From Centrapalus pauciflorus (lineage: Eukaryota > Streptophyta > Magnoliopsida > Asterales > Asteraceae), in NCBI GenBank assembly GCA_020465985.1, contig JAANYP010006390.1:186001-250000 (forward strand): a stretch of 64,000 bases of DNA, in the 5' to 3' direction. Under the pieces are notes generated by a model. That model made no database searches, had not been told where the DNA came from, and saw only the letters and a program-made list of their open reading frames with translations. The translations under genes and the position numbers were made by a program. This document shows positions 47,857 through 60,800 of the stretch, piece after piece. How positions within the stretch are numbered: position 1 is the stretch's first letter; the number at the start of each line of letters is the position of its first letter.

Positions 47857-50313
47857 TGTGAAGACCTTCCCTTACGGGCCAGTCCTCAGAGTCTAGGTCC
47901 CACATCATGCAATACGATATCAATCATACTAAGATAGGGTAATTATAATGCGGAAAATTAAATTACATGTACACACAGATTACGATTTAAGTTATACAGA
48001 TTACATATTTCAAATTAAAGTTATAAAAGGGTACCATCTAATCTAATCATTACATCATAGAATCAAAGCAAATCTACCCAAAAACCACAACAATTGCTGT
48101 CTTCCAATCAGTACCGAAAGGTTTTGTGATGTAGTGGTCTATGATACTTCTGTCTTGATCGTTAATAGACCTAAGAGCTAGGTCCAGCAGGTGACTTTCC
48201 TTTGCTTTTTCCTGTAAAATTATAATGTAGCAACTGTAAGCAATGCTTAGTGAGTTTATAGATTTTCAATATTAACATGCGTGTCAAGCGGATCATTAGT
48301 CTAGCGTGATATGTCTTGGCTGCCGCTACAGCCCTCATGATTGAGATATAGAATCATAGAATTGGATGATGTTCAGGCCACACTCACACTTAAATCGTGG
48401 GGATCAGCCACATATTGGGCTAGCTACCAGTAAGTCAATATGGCGGAACATCGGAGGTCATTACCAAGTCCATAAGAACTGGTGAAATAGCCAGGTCTAG
48501 AATAATAGACCATCAAGGCTAATCAAGCTGAATAAATCTATCAAGTGTCTGATCAATAGTGAAAGCTTAAGTCATAGAAGTTATGATAGCAATGAATCAT
48601 AAAGCAATGTCTGAAGAAGTCTTAAATGCAATATGAAATGATAATCAAATAGCTATCATGATCCACTGGGCAACACCGAACCATAGTGTGCACAGGTCTC
48701 AATCCAGCTGATAAAATGAATGTCAATAAATCTAACATCAACAATATATCTCCACCGGATTTTAAACATGTTCAATCTGAATATCTATAACTCACAGATC
48801 TGGTTCTTTATCAAACAGATATAAAATCTGCCACTTGAGTTATCTCAGGATTTTATCTTTGTCAATCTGTTCTGTCAATTCAAGTCTTTGACCCGCTTTA
48901 AATCTTTAAATCTTTGTATCTGTGTTCAGAATTTCACTGAACCTGTCCAAAATTTAAAATATCAATATCATGTCATATCAATGTCATCATCTTTTATCTT
49001 TTAAGTCTTTTATTTTATCTGATTCTGATAACTGATAATCTTATCAATCTTTCATTTATTTATATTCTCTGTTTCATTAAATTCACATAGGCTTTTTATA
49101 TATATACATATATATATTTAATCATTTATCTAATTAAAAATATCAAAAATATATATATAGAATTCGGATCAACCCGGATTCGGATCCATCCGGATTGGGG
49201 ACCCGGATTCGGACCATCCGGATCCGGACCAATCCGAATTGTAATGGCCGGTCCGAATTGATCATCATCCGAATTGAGGATAACTTGGGAACCGAATTAG
49301 GATCTTAATCAAAATAGGCACCGAATTCGGATCTTTCAATATCCGAAATGCTATATCCGAATTAGGTACAAAGTGAGGTTCGAAATAAGCTTCATCCGAA
49401 TTTGGGACCAAAGCCAGATCCGAAATTAAGATCCGAATTGGGTATCATCTGAATTCGGTTCTACCGAATTCGGATCCTTAAGTTTATATTTTTTTCTCAG
49501 AAATTTTGTTCTTGTTGTTCTTCATATTGTTCATACAGATTTATCACAAAAATTCCCAAAACTCATTTCTTGTAACATGCAACTTAATATTATGTTATAT
49601 TACTATTATTAGGTTGCTTTTATACTAATTTCCCTATCAATAACATCATTATTTGATCAAGATCATCCAAAATAATAAATTTTTTTTGTCAAGAACACAA
49701 TTTTCATCAAAATTCCGATTTCATCATTATTTGGACAATCTAACCCAAATTTGTTTCTATATCTTCTATTATCTTAGATTCATCATAATCTACTAAATTT
49801 ATATACGTGCAACACAAATTTTCATAATTAAATACTTTGGTTTCGGTTTTTACACAAAACCGAACCAAACATACATATTTTTCAAGATTAAAGTAATTAT
49901 TACCTCAAATTCTTGCTAATTGATGATGTTTGATGATTGTTGTAACTTTCTTTGATCTTGAATCTTCAATTAAATGCAAGTAAATGAACAATTTTGAGTA
50001 GTTTGTGAGTTTGGCCGTATGGTTTAGAGAGAGATTAGAGAGAGAGTAAATTTCTTAAATGAGGTTTAAATGACCGTTAAGTTGGTTTATATATATCATT
50101 TAGTCATATTTGCTACTTAACCCACTTTTACATTTGTATCTTATTTTTCTTTTATTTTACTCATTTTAATTTTATCATAAATAATTTAAAATCATATTAA
50201 TTTAATAAATTTTCATTCTTAATTAATATTCGCAATATAAATAATATAACAAAATTATATTATTATCTCAAAATTAAGTATTACATGATCGGCTAAAAAG
50301 TTAGGTTGTTACA
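47857..50313 (-). repeat. Tekay-2 3' LTR
   Basis: A 2457-bp LTR, complete. It has the same layout as Tekay-1 (TATA-like at about 50085-50095, CT-rich start about 50030-50050, CCGAATTCGG cluster 49160-49480) but with clear divergence. The 416 bp overlapping the interrupted 5' LTR differ at about three positions, so Tekay-2 is also fairly young. Confidence 0.93.
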
Positions 50314-50352
50314 GAATGGGCTCCACCACGCACAAACTTCGTCCCCGAAGTT
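50314..50352 (-). promoter_or_regulatory. Stop-codon hairpin and polypurine tract, Tekay-2
   Basis: On the minus strand AACTTCG, loop GGGA, CGAAGTT (50335-50352) overlaps the TAA stop (50351-50353) and precedes GTGGTGGAGCCCATTC at the LTR. The loop differs by one base from Tekay-1 while the stem is unchanged. Confidence 0.7.
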
Positions 50353-53300
50353 AGCTATGTTCGAACAGACTGGGATAAGTAGCTTTCATAACATCACTCG
50401 ATTCCCAAGACTGATGCGAACCTTTGTGGTGTTTCCACTGGACGAGCACCATCTGTATCTCTTTATTTCTAAGCTTCTTGATTTTCGAGTCCAGAATACA
50501 CTCCGGCTCTTCAATCACTCTAAGCTTCTCATCAATTTGCAAGTTAACGTGTGGTATCTGGACTTCTCTTTCGTCTGCTAAGCTCTTTCTCAGATGACTG
50601 ACATGGAATACAGGATGTATTCCAGATAAGTCCGCTGGCAGTTCAAGTCGATAAGATTGATTCCCAATCTTTTCAATAATCTTGAACGGACCGATGAATC
50701 TCGGAGCTAGCTTGTTTCTCTTTATGAATCGAACCACATTTCTCATTGGGGATACTTTCAACATCACCCAATCGTTAACCGCAAAGCTGATAGATCTGTG
50801 CCGGTTATCGTAGTATGACTTCTGCCTGCTTTGAGCTTCAAGAATATTTCTTCTAACAAGTTGAATCTTCTCGTGAGTCAACTGTAGAAGGGCAGGTCCT
50901 GCTATTGGCGATTCACCTGTTTCATGCCAACAGGTGGGAGTTCTGCACTTTCTTCCATATAAAGCTTCAAAAGGAGCCATCTTGATTGTTGAATGATAAC
51001 TGTTATTATATGAGAATTCGACCAACGGCAAGTGGTCATCCCAGTTACCACCTTGATCAAGAATGCAGGCACGAAGCATATCTTCTAGAGTTAGGATAGT
51101 ACGCTCACTCTGGCCATCTGCGTTAGGATGATAAGCAGTACTCATAGAGATCCGAGTACCCATCCCGTCTTGTAGAGCTTGCCAGAATCTAGATGTGAAA
51201 CGACTATCACGATCTGATACGATAGATTTCGGCACACCATGTCGAGAAATTACTTCTGTGATGTATATCTGTGCCAATCTATCGAGGGAGTATGTTTCTT
51301 TCATCGGTATGAAGTGAGCTGACTTCGTTAATCTGTCCACGACTACCCAGATGGAGTCGTGTTGTCTTTTGGTTTTCGGCAGTTTTGTGACGAAATCCAT
51401 AGTTATATGCTCCCACTTCCATTCAGGATCTGGCAGTGGTTGCATATCCCCGAAGGGTTTCTGATGTTCTGCCTTAACCATCTGACAGATTTTGCAGCTT
51501 TCAACATATCGACCGATGTCTTTCTTCATTCCTGGCCACCAGTAATCGGCTTTCAGATCAAAATACATCTTTGAGCTGCCAGGATGAACAGATAATTTGG
51601 ACTGATGGGCTTCAGATAGAAGAGTGCTGCGAATAGAACCATATTTAGGAACCCAGATTCGGTTTCCCTTGAGACAGTGAAGTCCCAAATGGTTCAGAGT
51701 TAGAAATTGTAACTGCCCTTTAAGATTTTCAGAATCAATATTCTCTTCTTTCAATGCTTCAGCTTGAGCAATTCTGATGTCATCAATAAGATCAGAAGAG
51801 AATCATACAAGAGTCAGGGCATAACAGCACTTTTCTGGATAGACTTTCCTACTCAAAGCATCCGCGACAACATTAGCTTTGCCGGGATGATATAGGATCT
51901 CGCAATCATAGTCCTTGATAAGCTCCAAGGACCGACGCTGTTTCATATTCAGATCCTTTTGAGTAAAAAGATGTTTGAGACTTTTATGATCAGTGTAAAG
52001 CTGACACCGAGTCCCATACAGATAATGCCGCCAGATTTTCAGTGCAAAGGTAACGGCAGCCAACTCAAGATCATGAGTTGGTGCACTTTTCTCGTAATCT
52101 TTTAATTGCCTTGAAGCGTAGGCAATGACCTTTCCTCTTTGCATGAGAACACATCCTAAGCCAGTACTAGATGTGTCGCTGTAAACAACGAGATCATCAT
52201 TACCTTCTGGCAAGGCTAGGATCGGCGCTTGAATAAGCTTCTGTTTCAGAATGTCAAATGCCTCTTGCTGTTTATCGGACCAAACGAAAGGAGTATTCTT
52301 TCGTGTTAGCATCGTTAGAGGTACAGCAATCTTCGAGAAATCCTTTATGAATCGCCGATAATAACCGGCCAATCCAAGGAAACTTCGGATTTCTGAGGCA
52401 TTACGAGTCGTTTGCCATTTCTGAACGGCCTCGACTTTAGAAGGATCAACAGAAAATCCTTTGCCAGAAACAACATGGCCAAGGAACTGAATCTATAAGA
52501 ATCAAAGTAGAAATTCAAGTTCTGATGTAAATCAAAGAATACTTAGGAAATAGCTCAAAACATATATAATAAAAATTATACCTGTCTGAGCCAAAATTCG
52601 CACTTAGAGAATTTTGCGTAGAGTCTTTCTTTTCTTAATAACTCTATCAATTGCCGCAGATGAATAGAATGATCAGCCTCCGTTTTGGAGTAAATCAGAA
52701 TATCGTCTATGAATACGATAACTGACTTATCCAGCATCGGTCTGCACACGCGATTCATGAGTTCCATGAACGCTGCTGGTGCATTCGTTAAACCGAACGG
52801 CATCACGAGAAATTCATAATGACTGTATCTTGTTCGGAAGGCTGTCTTCGGGATATCCTCATCTTTAACTTTCAACTGATGATACCCAGAACGAAGATCG
52901 ATTTTTGAGAAATAGCTGGCTCCTTGTAGCTGATCAAACAGATCATCGATCCTGGGCAGAGGATATTTATTCTTTATAGTAACTTTGTTCAACTCGCGGT
53001 AGTCAATGCACATACGGAAAGTTCCGTCTTTCTTTTTGACAAATAAGACATGTGCACCCCACGGAGATGAACTTGGTCGGATGAACCCATTTTCCTACAG
53101 CTCTTGCAATTGCTTTGACATTTCCTGCATTTCTGCAGGTGCAAGTCTGTAAGGAGCTTTTGCAATAGGAGCCGCACCAGGAACCAAGTCAATACTGAAC
53201 TCGACTTGACGTTCCGGTGGTACTCCGGAAATGTCATCAGGAAAGACGTCTGGGAACTCGCAGACAATCGGAATATCAGACAGAGATTTCTTTTCAGAGT

Positions 53301-54999
53301 TGGATTCAGATAGAGCAAAGCACAGATAGGATTCGCGACCCTTAGATACATATTTATGAGCTTTCTCTATAGAAATAAAGCAGTGAGCACCTTTACGCTT
53401 CTCGCCCTTGATCTCCAATACTCGTCCGTCTGAAGACTTGATTCTGATGATTCGTCAATTGCAGATGATTGTAGCCTCGTTATTTGTTAACCAGTCCATG
53501 CCGATGATAACGTCAAACTCTTTTAGCGGAATCGGTATAAGATCGAGGTTGAATACAATATTATCTACGAGTAGAGTGCACTTACGATAAACAGAATCAG
53601 CCATAACATAGCTGTTACTGGCCGTCTCAATATCAATTACAACAGGAAGCTTTGATGGAGACTTATATAATCTTTGTGCAAAAGATGTTGATATGAAAGA
53701 ACGACTCGCGCCGGAATCGAATAATACTCGGGCAGGAATGGGGTTAAGTAAAAACATACCCGTAACTACATCAGGGGTTTCCTTTGCTTCTTCAGCCGTT
53801 ATCTGAAATGCACGTGTCCTGGCTGTCGGAGTTGCAGCAGAACTTTTCACTGTAGAACCTCCCGCTGATGATTGCGACTGATATCGTTGCCCGCTTCCAC
53901 ACTGGTACATAAAATGCCCTCTTTTCCCGCACTTTGCACATCCACGTCCCTGCTGTGGGCATTCTTCACTGCTGTGACCGATCATGTTGCACGCAAAACA
54001 AGTAACATCCTCTGGATTGCACAATCCCATGTGTGACTTTCTGCATCTCTTGCAGAATCGCGGCTCGTTAGTTAGTGAATACGCTTGGGCTTTCGAATGC
54101 GAACTATACTGTTGAGATTGCTGGGGTTGTGATTTACTTGTCTTGAAAAATCTACCGAATCTTTGTTTCTTTGGAGGAGATGGATTCGTCGGGTTAGTAG
54201 ACGGAGCATAAAGCTGATCACCGTACTCTAAATAACCTCGCTCGATCTGTCTAGTTGATTCTACCATTTCCAAGTAACTTTTGTATTTGATTGCGCTCAT
54301 CGGATGTCGATATCTAGGATTAAGTCCTACGCGAAATCTATTCATCTTTCTCTCCTCGGTAGCTACTTGATATGAGGAGTAACCGCAAAGCCGAGAGAAT
54401 TCGTGCTCGTATTCATCAACAGTTTTGGTTCCCTGAGTCAGCTGCATCAATTGGACTTCCATCTTATCTTGTTGATCGATCGGGCAATACTTTGCGTTAA
54501 ACATATCTAGGAACTGGTTCCACTCTAAAGTCTGTATAACTTCTTCGCCATAGATACTTCTTTGAGTCTTCCACCATGCACGAGCAGCTCCAACAAATAA
54601 CGCAGACGCGTAGCTCACTTTCTTTGAATCTAAACAGTCAGAGATTCTAAAGATCTCTTCAGTATGACTGATCCAATCCATCGCCTGAATTGGATTTACT
54701 GTACCCTCAAAGTTCAGGGCACCGCTCGCTTTAAAATCCTTAAACTTGCAGCCTTTTGGCTGAGCAATTTGGGTTTCAGGATTTGTGTTATCAGAATCAG
54801 ATTCATCGTTCTGGACTTGTTTATCTTTTCGCTTATTTCTTTTCTCTTCACGTCTTTTAGCTTCGGCCTCATCTCTGGCCTGAAACTGTTCTTGCATTGT
54901 CTTATTTTGTTGTTCTGAGTGTTGAGCTAAAAGTTGTTGCATCATTTCGAACATTTGTTGTGGGGTCATGTTGTTTGGTATGTCACCTGATCCTGACAT
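50351..54999 (-). pseudogene. Tekay-2 Gag-Pol with three in-frame stops and one intron
   Basis: The frame begins MSGSGDIPN at 54999 and continues through zinc knuckles, protease DSG, RT, RNase H, integrase and chromodomain, as in Tekay-1, and Gag is not frameshifted here. Stops interrupt it at 53455-53457 (TGA, just after protease), 53095-53097 (TAG, start of RT) and 51803-51805 (TGA, between RNase H and integrase). At the first, the Tekay-1 sequence AACCGG is AATTGA here: three C-to-T or G-to-A changes in a CCGG, as expected from deamination of methylated cytosine. An 89-bp intron (52493-52581) sits at the same codon boundary as in Tekay-1. Confidence 0.9.
52493..52581 (-). other. Phase-0 GT-AG intron inside reverse transcriptase (Tekay-2)
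   Basis: On the minus strand CAG|GTATAATTTT...GATTCTTATAG|ATT removes 89 bp and restores FWLRQ-IQFLGH in frame. Ends match the Tekay-1 intron (GTATAA at the donor; TTCTTATAG at the acceptor), while the middle has diverged more than the flanking coding sequence. Confidence 0.8.
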
Positions 55000-55180
55000 C
55001 TTTTCTGAAAATTAAAAGCATTTAACTATCAGTTTATAGACTTAGATCTATGTACCCTTTTTCCCATCCTAATAGTCTGTACATCCTATCTCAGTTCAAA
55101 CCACCTAAATGATTGATACATATGTATTGCTTCAGTTTGAGACCAAGTATACTCACGTAATACTTGATTCACTCAAACTA

Positions 55181-55195
55181 TGGGCTCTGATACCA
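55181..55195 (-). other. Primer-binding site of Tekay-2
   Basis: On the minus strand TGGTATCAGAGCCCA lies just after the 5' LTR; complementary to initiator tRNA-Met. Confidence 0.9.
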
Positions 55196-55198
55196 TCC

Positions 55199-55614
55199 TG
55201 TGAAGACCTTCCCTTACGGGGCAGTCCTCAGAGTCTAGGTCCCACATCATGCAATACGATATCAATCATACTAAGATAGGGTAATTATAATGCGGAAAAT
55301 TAAATTACATGTACACACAGATTACGATTTAAGTTATACAGATTACATATTTCAAATTAAAGTTATAAAAGGGTACCATCTAATCTAATCATTACATCAT
55401 AGAATCATAGCAAATCTACCCAAAAACCACAACAATTGCTGTCTTCCAATCAGTACCGAAAGGTTTTGTGATGTAGTGGTCTATGATACTTCTGTCTTGA
55501 TCGTTAATAGACCTAAGAGCTAGGTCCAGCAGGTGACTTTCCTTTGCTTTTTCCTGTAAAATTTTAATGTAGCAACTGTAAGCAATGCTTAGTGAGTTTA
55601 TAGATTTTCAATAT
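55199..55614 (-). repeat. Tekay-2 5' LTR, partial
   Basis: This is the LTR end nearest the coding region, ending TCTTCACA at 55199 on the minus strand. It matches 47857-48272 except for about three bases and stops abruptly where element 3 begins. Confidence 0.9.
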
Positions 55615-57827
55615 TGTGACACCCTTGCCACATTAACCACCAATTACAATTCACCCAGGATTAATCACCAACAAACAGATAACATAATGATCTGATAGCT
55701 TAATAATAGTGCGGAAGCAAAATACATAAATAAAAGTATTACAACAGAGTCTAACACCCTACGGTGCTACAAAGGTTACACGTCTAAGTCTACCAACTCA
55801 AATTAATACATTATCCCAAATTCATTACAACAAAATTTTCATAAACCAAATACCAAAGTAAACGGTAGAAATCTTCAAATACTTCAATAGATTTCCTAGC
55901 TAGATGGTCCAGCTGTAGACTTCCCTTTTCCTGTAAAAATTCAACAACTAAAAGGTAAGCGAATGCTTAGTGAATACCAGATGATTTTCACACATTCTAC
56001 AAATCTTTATGATGCCCCCAGAGTATCCGCGGTAACACATACCGTATACTCCACACGTATCCAAGATACGCAAACCTGAGCCGCAGCTCCTTCGAGCTGA
56101 CACTCGGCATAAGAAAAACCAACCATCTGAGGCAGACATTACATCGGGGATGACTTACTGTCTATCCTGACCACAGAGGTGTCAAACTCTTGGTCATATA
56201 GCACAGTAACATCAGAGTACAGATGCGACCACACAGGTCCATCGAAAGGATGCACAACAAATGAACGGACATGCAACAAATATGAATGTGCATCATCATA
56301 AACGCATGTTAGTAGAATGCCAAACGAACATGAAACAACAGGCCTCAGCAGGCAATGCAAACATAAAGCAGATGCAGACATGTTAAAAATCAAAGGTACT
56401 CACAGTGGGTGCGTTATTAATCTTTAAGCAATATTATTTCTCCTCGGAATTTCAACCGGATCAACCAAGTACCCCACTGTGGGTTAAACAACACCACAAG
56501 GGACCTGTAAGTCATTTGTAACAACACATTGTGTTAATATCTTGTTTAATTCCATAAAACTTAATTTTTATAAGTTTTTTTACCATTTTTGATCCCAATT
56601 TCGGATCAATGTCCGAATTCGGACCCCAACCGAATTCGGACCCCCAGTTCGGTTCTCATATGAACCCTAATTCGGTCCCAATATAAGCCCTATTTCGGAC
56701 CAAATGCTAGTTCGGACCATATCCGAATTCGGTCTCCAACCGAATTCGGACCCTCATCCGAATTCCAACACAGAAATATTTTCTTTTAGTTTTTATAATT
56801 CAACTTTTCAGGACACATCCGAATTCGGGCCATATCCGAATTCGGATTCCTACCGAAGTACAACACTTGTAAATTTTTCTATATTAAATATCCTGAAGTT
56901 TGAGCCTCATCCGAATTCGGACCTGATCCGAGTTCATCTCGGATCCGAATTCGGATCCCACTGTGTTCATACTTGTGCAGTTTTGTCAATTTCAGATTAA
57001 ATTCCATCGTTTTTGGTACTAATTCAATACATGGAATAACTTATACCAACTAAAATACATCTATTTTCAACCCTTTTAACACTAATATTAACACTATTAC
57101 ATATCAAATAAAACCCATTATGCTCATTTTGTTCCATCCGTAGAACACACACACTAAAACACACACAAATCTCTAAAAATCATACTTAGAGGTTGATTCA
57201 GAAGTTAAAATTTTATATATAACATCTCAGATACTCGATTTGCATTAATCCATAACAACATTAAACATGCATTAACATCTGAATCCCCAAAATCAAATTT
57301 TTCGGTTTATATAAAAACCGAACCAAAAATGCTTAATAATATGAATTTAAAGGATTTTTACCTCAATTCTTCAATTGCAGTGTTTATAAATCCTTCCAAG
57401 CAATCTTAATTCCAATTTTCAGACTTCAAATCCGAGTTTTGATGTTCTTCAATTCGTAGAGAGAGAGAGAGCCGAGAGAGAGAGTTCTAGAGAGAGAGAG
57501 AGAGTTTGATGAAAATGAAAGACAAAATTGGTCTTTCATCCTTTTTATTCCAAATTTCCAACTTTGGCACCTTTAGTCCCTCAACTTAACCGGTTCCATT
57601 AAATACTGATTTTATAAAATAAAAGAATTCTATCTTTTATTTATTATTCTTTAAATTTTTAGTAATTATTTTCACTTAATAATTAAAATTTCTAAATTTT
57701 CCATAATCTGAAACCAACTTTATAATCAATCCAAATTTCGTACCAACTTTCATGATTCAACTTAAATTACATTAATTTAAACTTAATAAACTTCAATTAT
57801 AATAATTTAAAATCTGAGGATGTTACA
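55615..57827 (-). repeat. Element 3 3' LTR
   Basis: A complete 2213-bp LTR. It has a CT-rich (GA-rich on +) start region at 57462-57505, a likely splice donor (GAATTGAGGTAAAAAT on minus, about 57358-57373) and a CCGAATTCGG cluster at 56596-56960. Short open frames inside are also in the other LTR and have no known domain. Confidence 0.93.
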
Positions 57828-57865
57828 GCATGGGCTCCACCACGCTCAACTTCGTCCTCGAAGTT
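57828..57865 (-). promoter_or_regulatory. Stop-codon hairpin and polypurine tract, element 3
   Basis: On the minus strand AACTTCG, loop AGGA, CGAAGTT (57848-57865) overlaps the TAA stop (57864-57866), then GAGCGTGGTGGAGCCCATGC meets the LTR. Same structure as in the Tekay-1/2 family. Confidence 0.7.
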
Positions 57866-60800
57866 ACTCGGATTCGAACAATTTTGGATACTTCTTCAAC
57901 ATCTCTGCTTTTGTCTCCCACGTATGATTCGCTCCCTTATGATGCTTCCAACGTACAAGCACCATTTCTATCTCTTTGCTCCTTAATTTCTTCACTTTTG
58001 TGTCCAACACACACTCCGGCTCTTCAATATACCGGAGCCTTTCGTCAATTTGCAATTCAGTGTGATCTGCCCAATCTTCGTTTTCGGCAGTGAATGACTT
58101 CCTGAGATTTCCCACATGGAACACCGGGTGTATGCCCGACATTTCTTCCGGCAACTCTAAACGATATGACTGGTTTCCAACTTTTTCTATTATCTTAAAT
58201 GGCCCAACAAATCTCGGAGCCAGCTTGCCTCTCTTCACGAAACGAGTAACACCCCTCATTGGTGATACTTTCAGATACACCCAATCATCTACCTCAAAGC
58301 TGATTGGTTTGTGCCTTCTATCGTAATAACTTTTCTGGCGATCTTGGGCCGCCTTCATATTTTGTCTTACCAATTGAACCTTTTCATTTGTTTCTTGCAA
58401 TAATGCCGGCCCAGCAATCGGCGTTTCACCGGTTTCCCTCCAACATGTAGGAGTCCTACATCTTCTCCCATACAATGCCTCAAACGGCGCTTTCTTGATT
58501 GTCGCATGGTAACTGTTGTTATACGAAAATTCTATCAATGGTAAATGGTCATCCCAATTACCACCAAGGTCTAACACACACGATCGCATCATATCTTCGA
58601 GTGTTAGGATGGTCCTTTCACTTTGACCATCGGTTTGCGGACGGTAAGCCGTACTCATAGCAATCCTCGATCCTAACCCTCCTTGTAATGCCGACCAAAA
58701 GTTGGAAGTAAATCGGCTGTCACGATCAGATACAATGGACTTAGGTACTCCATGTCTCGAAACAATCTCATCCAAGTAAATCTGAGCTAACTTTTCCAGT
58801 GAATAACTTTCTCTTATTGGAATGAAATGTGCCGACTTGGTTAATCTATCAACGATTACCCATACCGCATCCTGTTGACGCCTAGTTTTCGGCAACTTTG
58901 TGACAAAGTCCATCGTGATATGCTCCCACTTCCATTCCGGAATGGGAAGCGGTTGCAAACTACCGTAAGGTTGTTGGTGTTCGGCTTTCACTAACCGACA
59001 AGTCCTGCATCTTTCCGCGTACTGACCTATGTCTTTCTTTAATCCGGGCCACCAGAAGTCTGCTTTCAGCTCGTTGTACATCTTTGTGCTCCCGGGATGT
59101 ACAGAAAATTTCGATTGGTGAGCTTCTTCTATGATCACCTTTCTCATGCCTCCATACTTTGGCACCCAGATTCTTCCGTAGATGCCTTTCAATCCCGACT
59201 CGCTTGTTTCCATTATTTTCATCTGTGTTCTTATATCCTCAGCACCAACATTCTCGTCTTTCAAGGCTTCCTCTTGAGCGGCCTTGACATCATCAATAAT
59301 AGTGGATGTTAACATAGTAGATGTCAACATGTAACAGCAATCCTTGGCATATGCTTTGCGACTCAAAGCATCGGCTACCACGTTAGCCTTTCCAGGATGG
59401 TAAAGGATTTCACAGTCATAATCCTTTATTAGTTCCATCGAACGTCTCTGTCTCATGTTAAGTTCTTTCTGGCTGAAAATGTATTTCAGGCTCTTATGAT
59501 CCGTGTATAACTGACACTTAGTCCCATATAGATAGTGCCTCCACAATTTTAACGCAAACGTAACTGCAGTCAACTCCAAGTCATGAGTTGAATAATTCTT
59601 CTCGTGTTGCTTTAACTGTCTCGAAGCATAAGCTATAACTTTTCCACGTTGCATCAATACTGCACCAAGTCCCAACCTCGAAGCATCTGTGTATACAACA
59701 AAGTCCTCATTACCCTCTGGTAGGGCAAGTATCGGTGCTTCACTTAAAGTCTTCTTCAAAACATCAAACGCTTCTTGCTGCACAGTTTCCCATACAAACG
59801 GTGCATTCTTCTTCGTCAACACCATCAAAGGAACGACAATTTTCGAAAAGTCCTTTATAAATCTCCTATAGTAGCCCGCCAACCCCAGAAAACTTCTGAC
59901 TTCAGTAGCTGAACGAGGCGGCTCCCAGTTTCTTACCGCTTCTACCTTAGCCGGATCTACTGAAATTCCGGCCCCCGAAATTACATGCCCTAAAAACTGA
60001 ATCTGTTGCAGCCAAAACTCACATTTTGAGAACTTGGCATACAACTTCTCTTTTCTTAGCAATTCCAGCAATTCCCTTAAATGATCAGCATGTTCGGCCT
60101 CAGACTTTGAATACACCAGAATATCGTCGATGAACACAATCACCGACTTATCTAACATCGGTCTACAAACTCGGTTCATTAAATCCATAAAAACAGCCGG
60201 GGCATTGGTCAACCCAAAAGGCATGACCAGAAACTCGTAATGCCCGTAACGTGTCCTAAAAGCTGTCTTAGGCACATCTTCCTCTCTAACTTTTAACTGA
60301 TGATATCCCGACCTCAAGTCAATCTTAGAAAAGACACTCGCCCCATGTAATTGATCGAACAAATCGTCTATCCTCGGCAGCGGATACTTGTTCTTAACAG
60401 TCAGTTTATTCAATTCCCGGTAATCAATGCACATTCGCATTGTACCATCCTTCTTTTTCACAAACAAAACAGGGGCTCCCCACGGCGATGAACTTGGTCG
60501 TATAAAGCCCTTGTCCAACAACTCCTGGAGTTGTGTCATCATCTCTTTCATCTCGGTTGGGGCAAGGCGATAAGGAGAACGAGCTACCGGTGCAGCTCCA
60601 GGGATCAGATCAATTCTAAATTCCACTTGTCTCTCAGGCGGCACGCCAGACAAGTCTTCCGGAAACACATCCGGGAATTGTGAAACAACAGGCACATCGG
60701 CCAACGTCTTCTCCTCAGCCTTGGCATCAATAGCATATGCCAGGTAGGCGTCACAACCCTTTGCAACAAGCTTTCGGGCTTTTGCAATGGTCAACAGACA

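Larger units (their letters stand above)
47857..55614 (-). mobile_element. Tekay-2: Ty3/gypsy chromovirus of the Tekay-1 family
   Basis: Read on the minus strand: 5' LTR (from 55614 down to 55199, its upstream part displaced by element 3), primer site, gag-pol (54999-50351), hairpin and purine-rich tract, 3' LTR (50313-47857). The LTR ends are TGTAACAACC and TCTTCACA, as in Tekay-1. Proteins are nearly identical to Tekay-1. Three in-frame stops make it non-functional. Element 3 entered its 5' LTR at 55615, so the rest of that LTR and the second target duplication lie beyond the window. Confidence 0.93.

Noticed and set aside
55948..56393. Two open frames in the element 3 LTR, repeated at 62971-63416
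   Set aside because: Their duplication is due to the LTRs being near-identical copies. No domain; they lie in non-coding LTR sequence.
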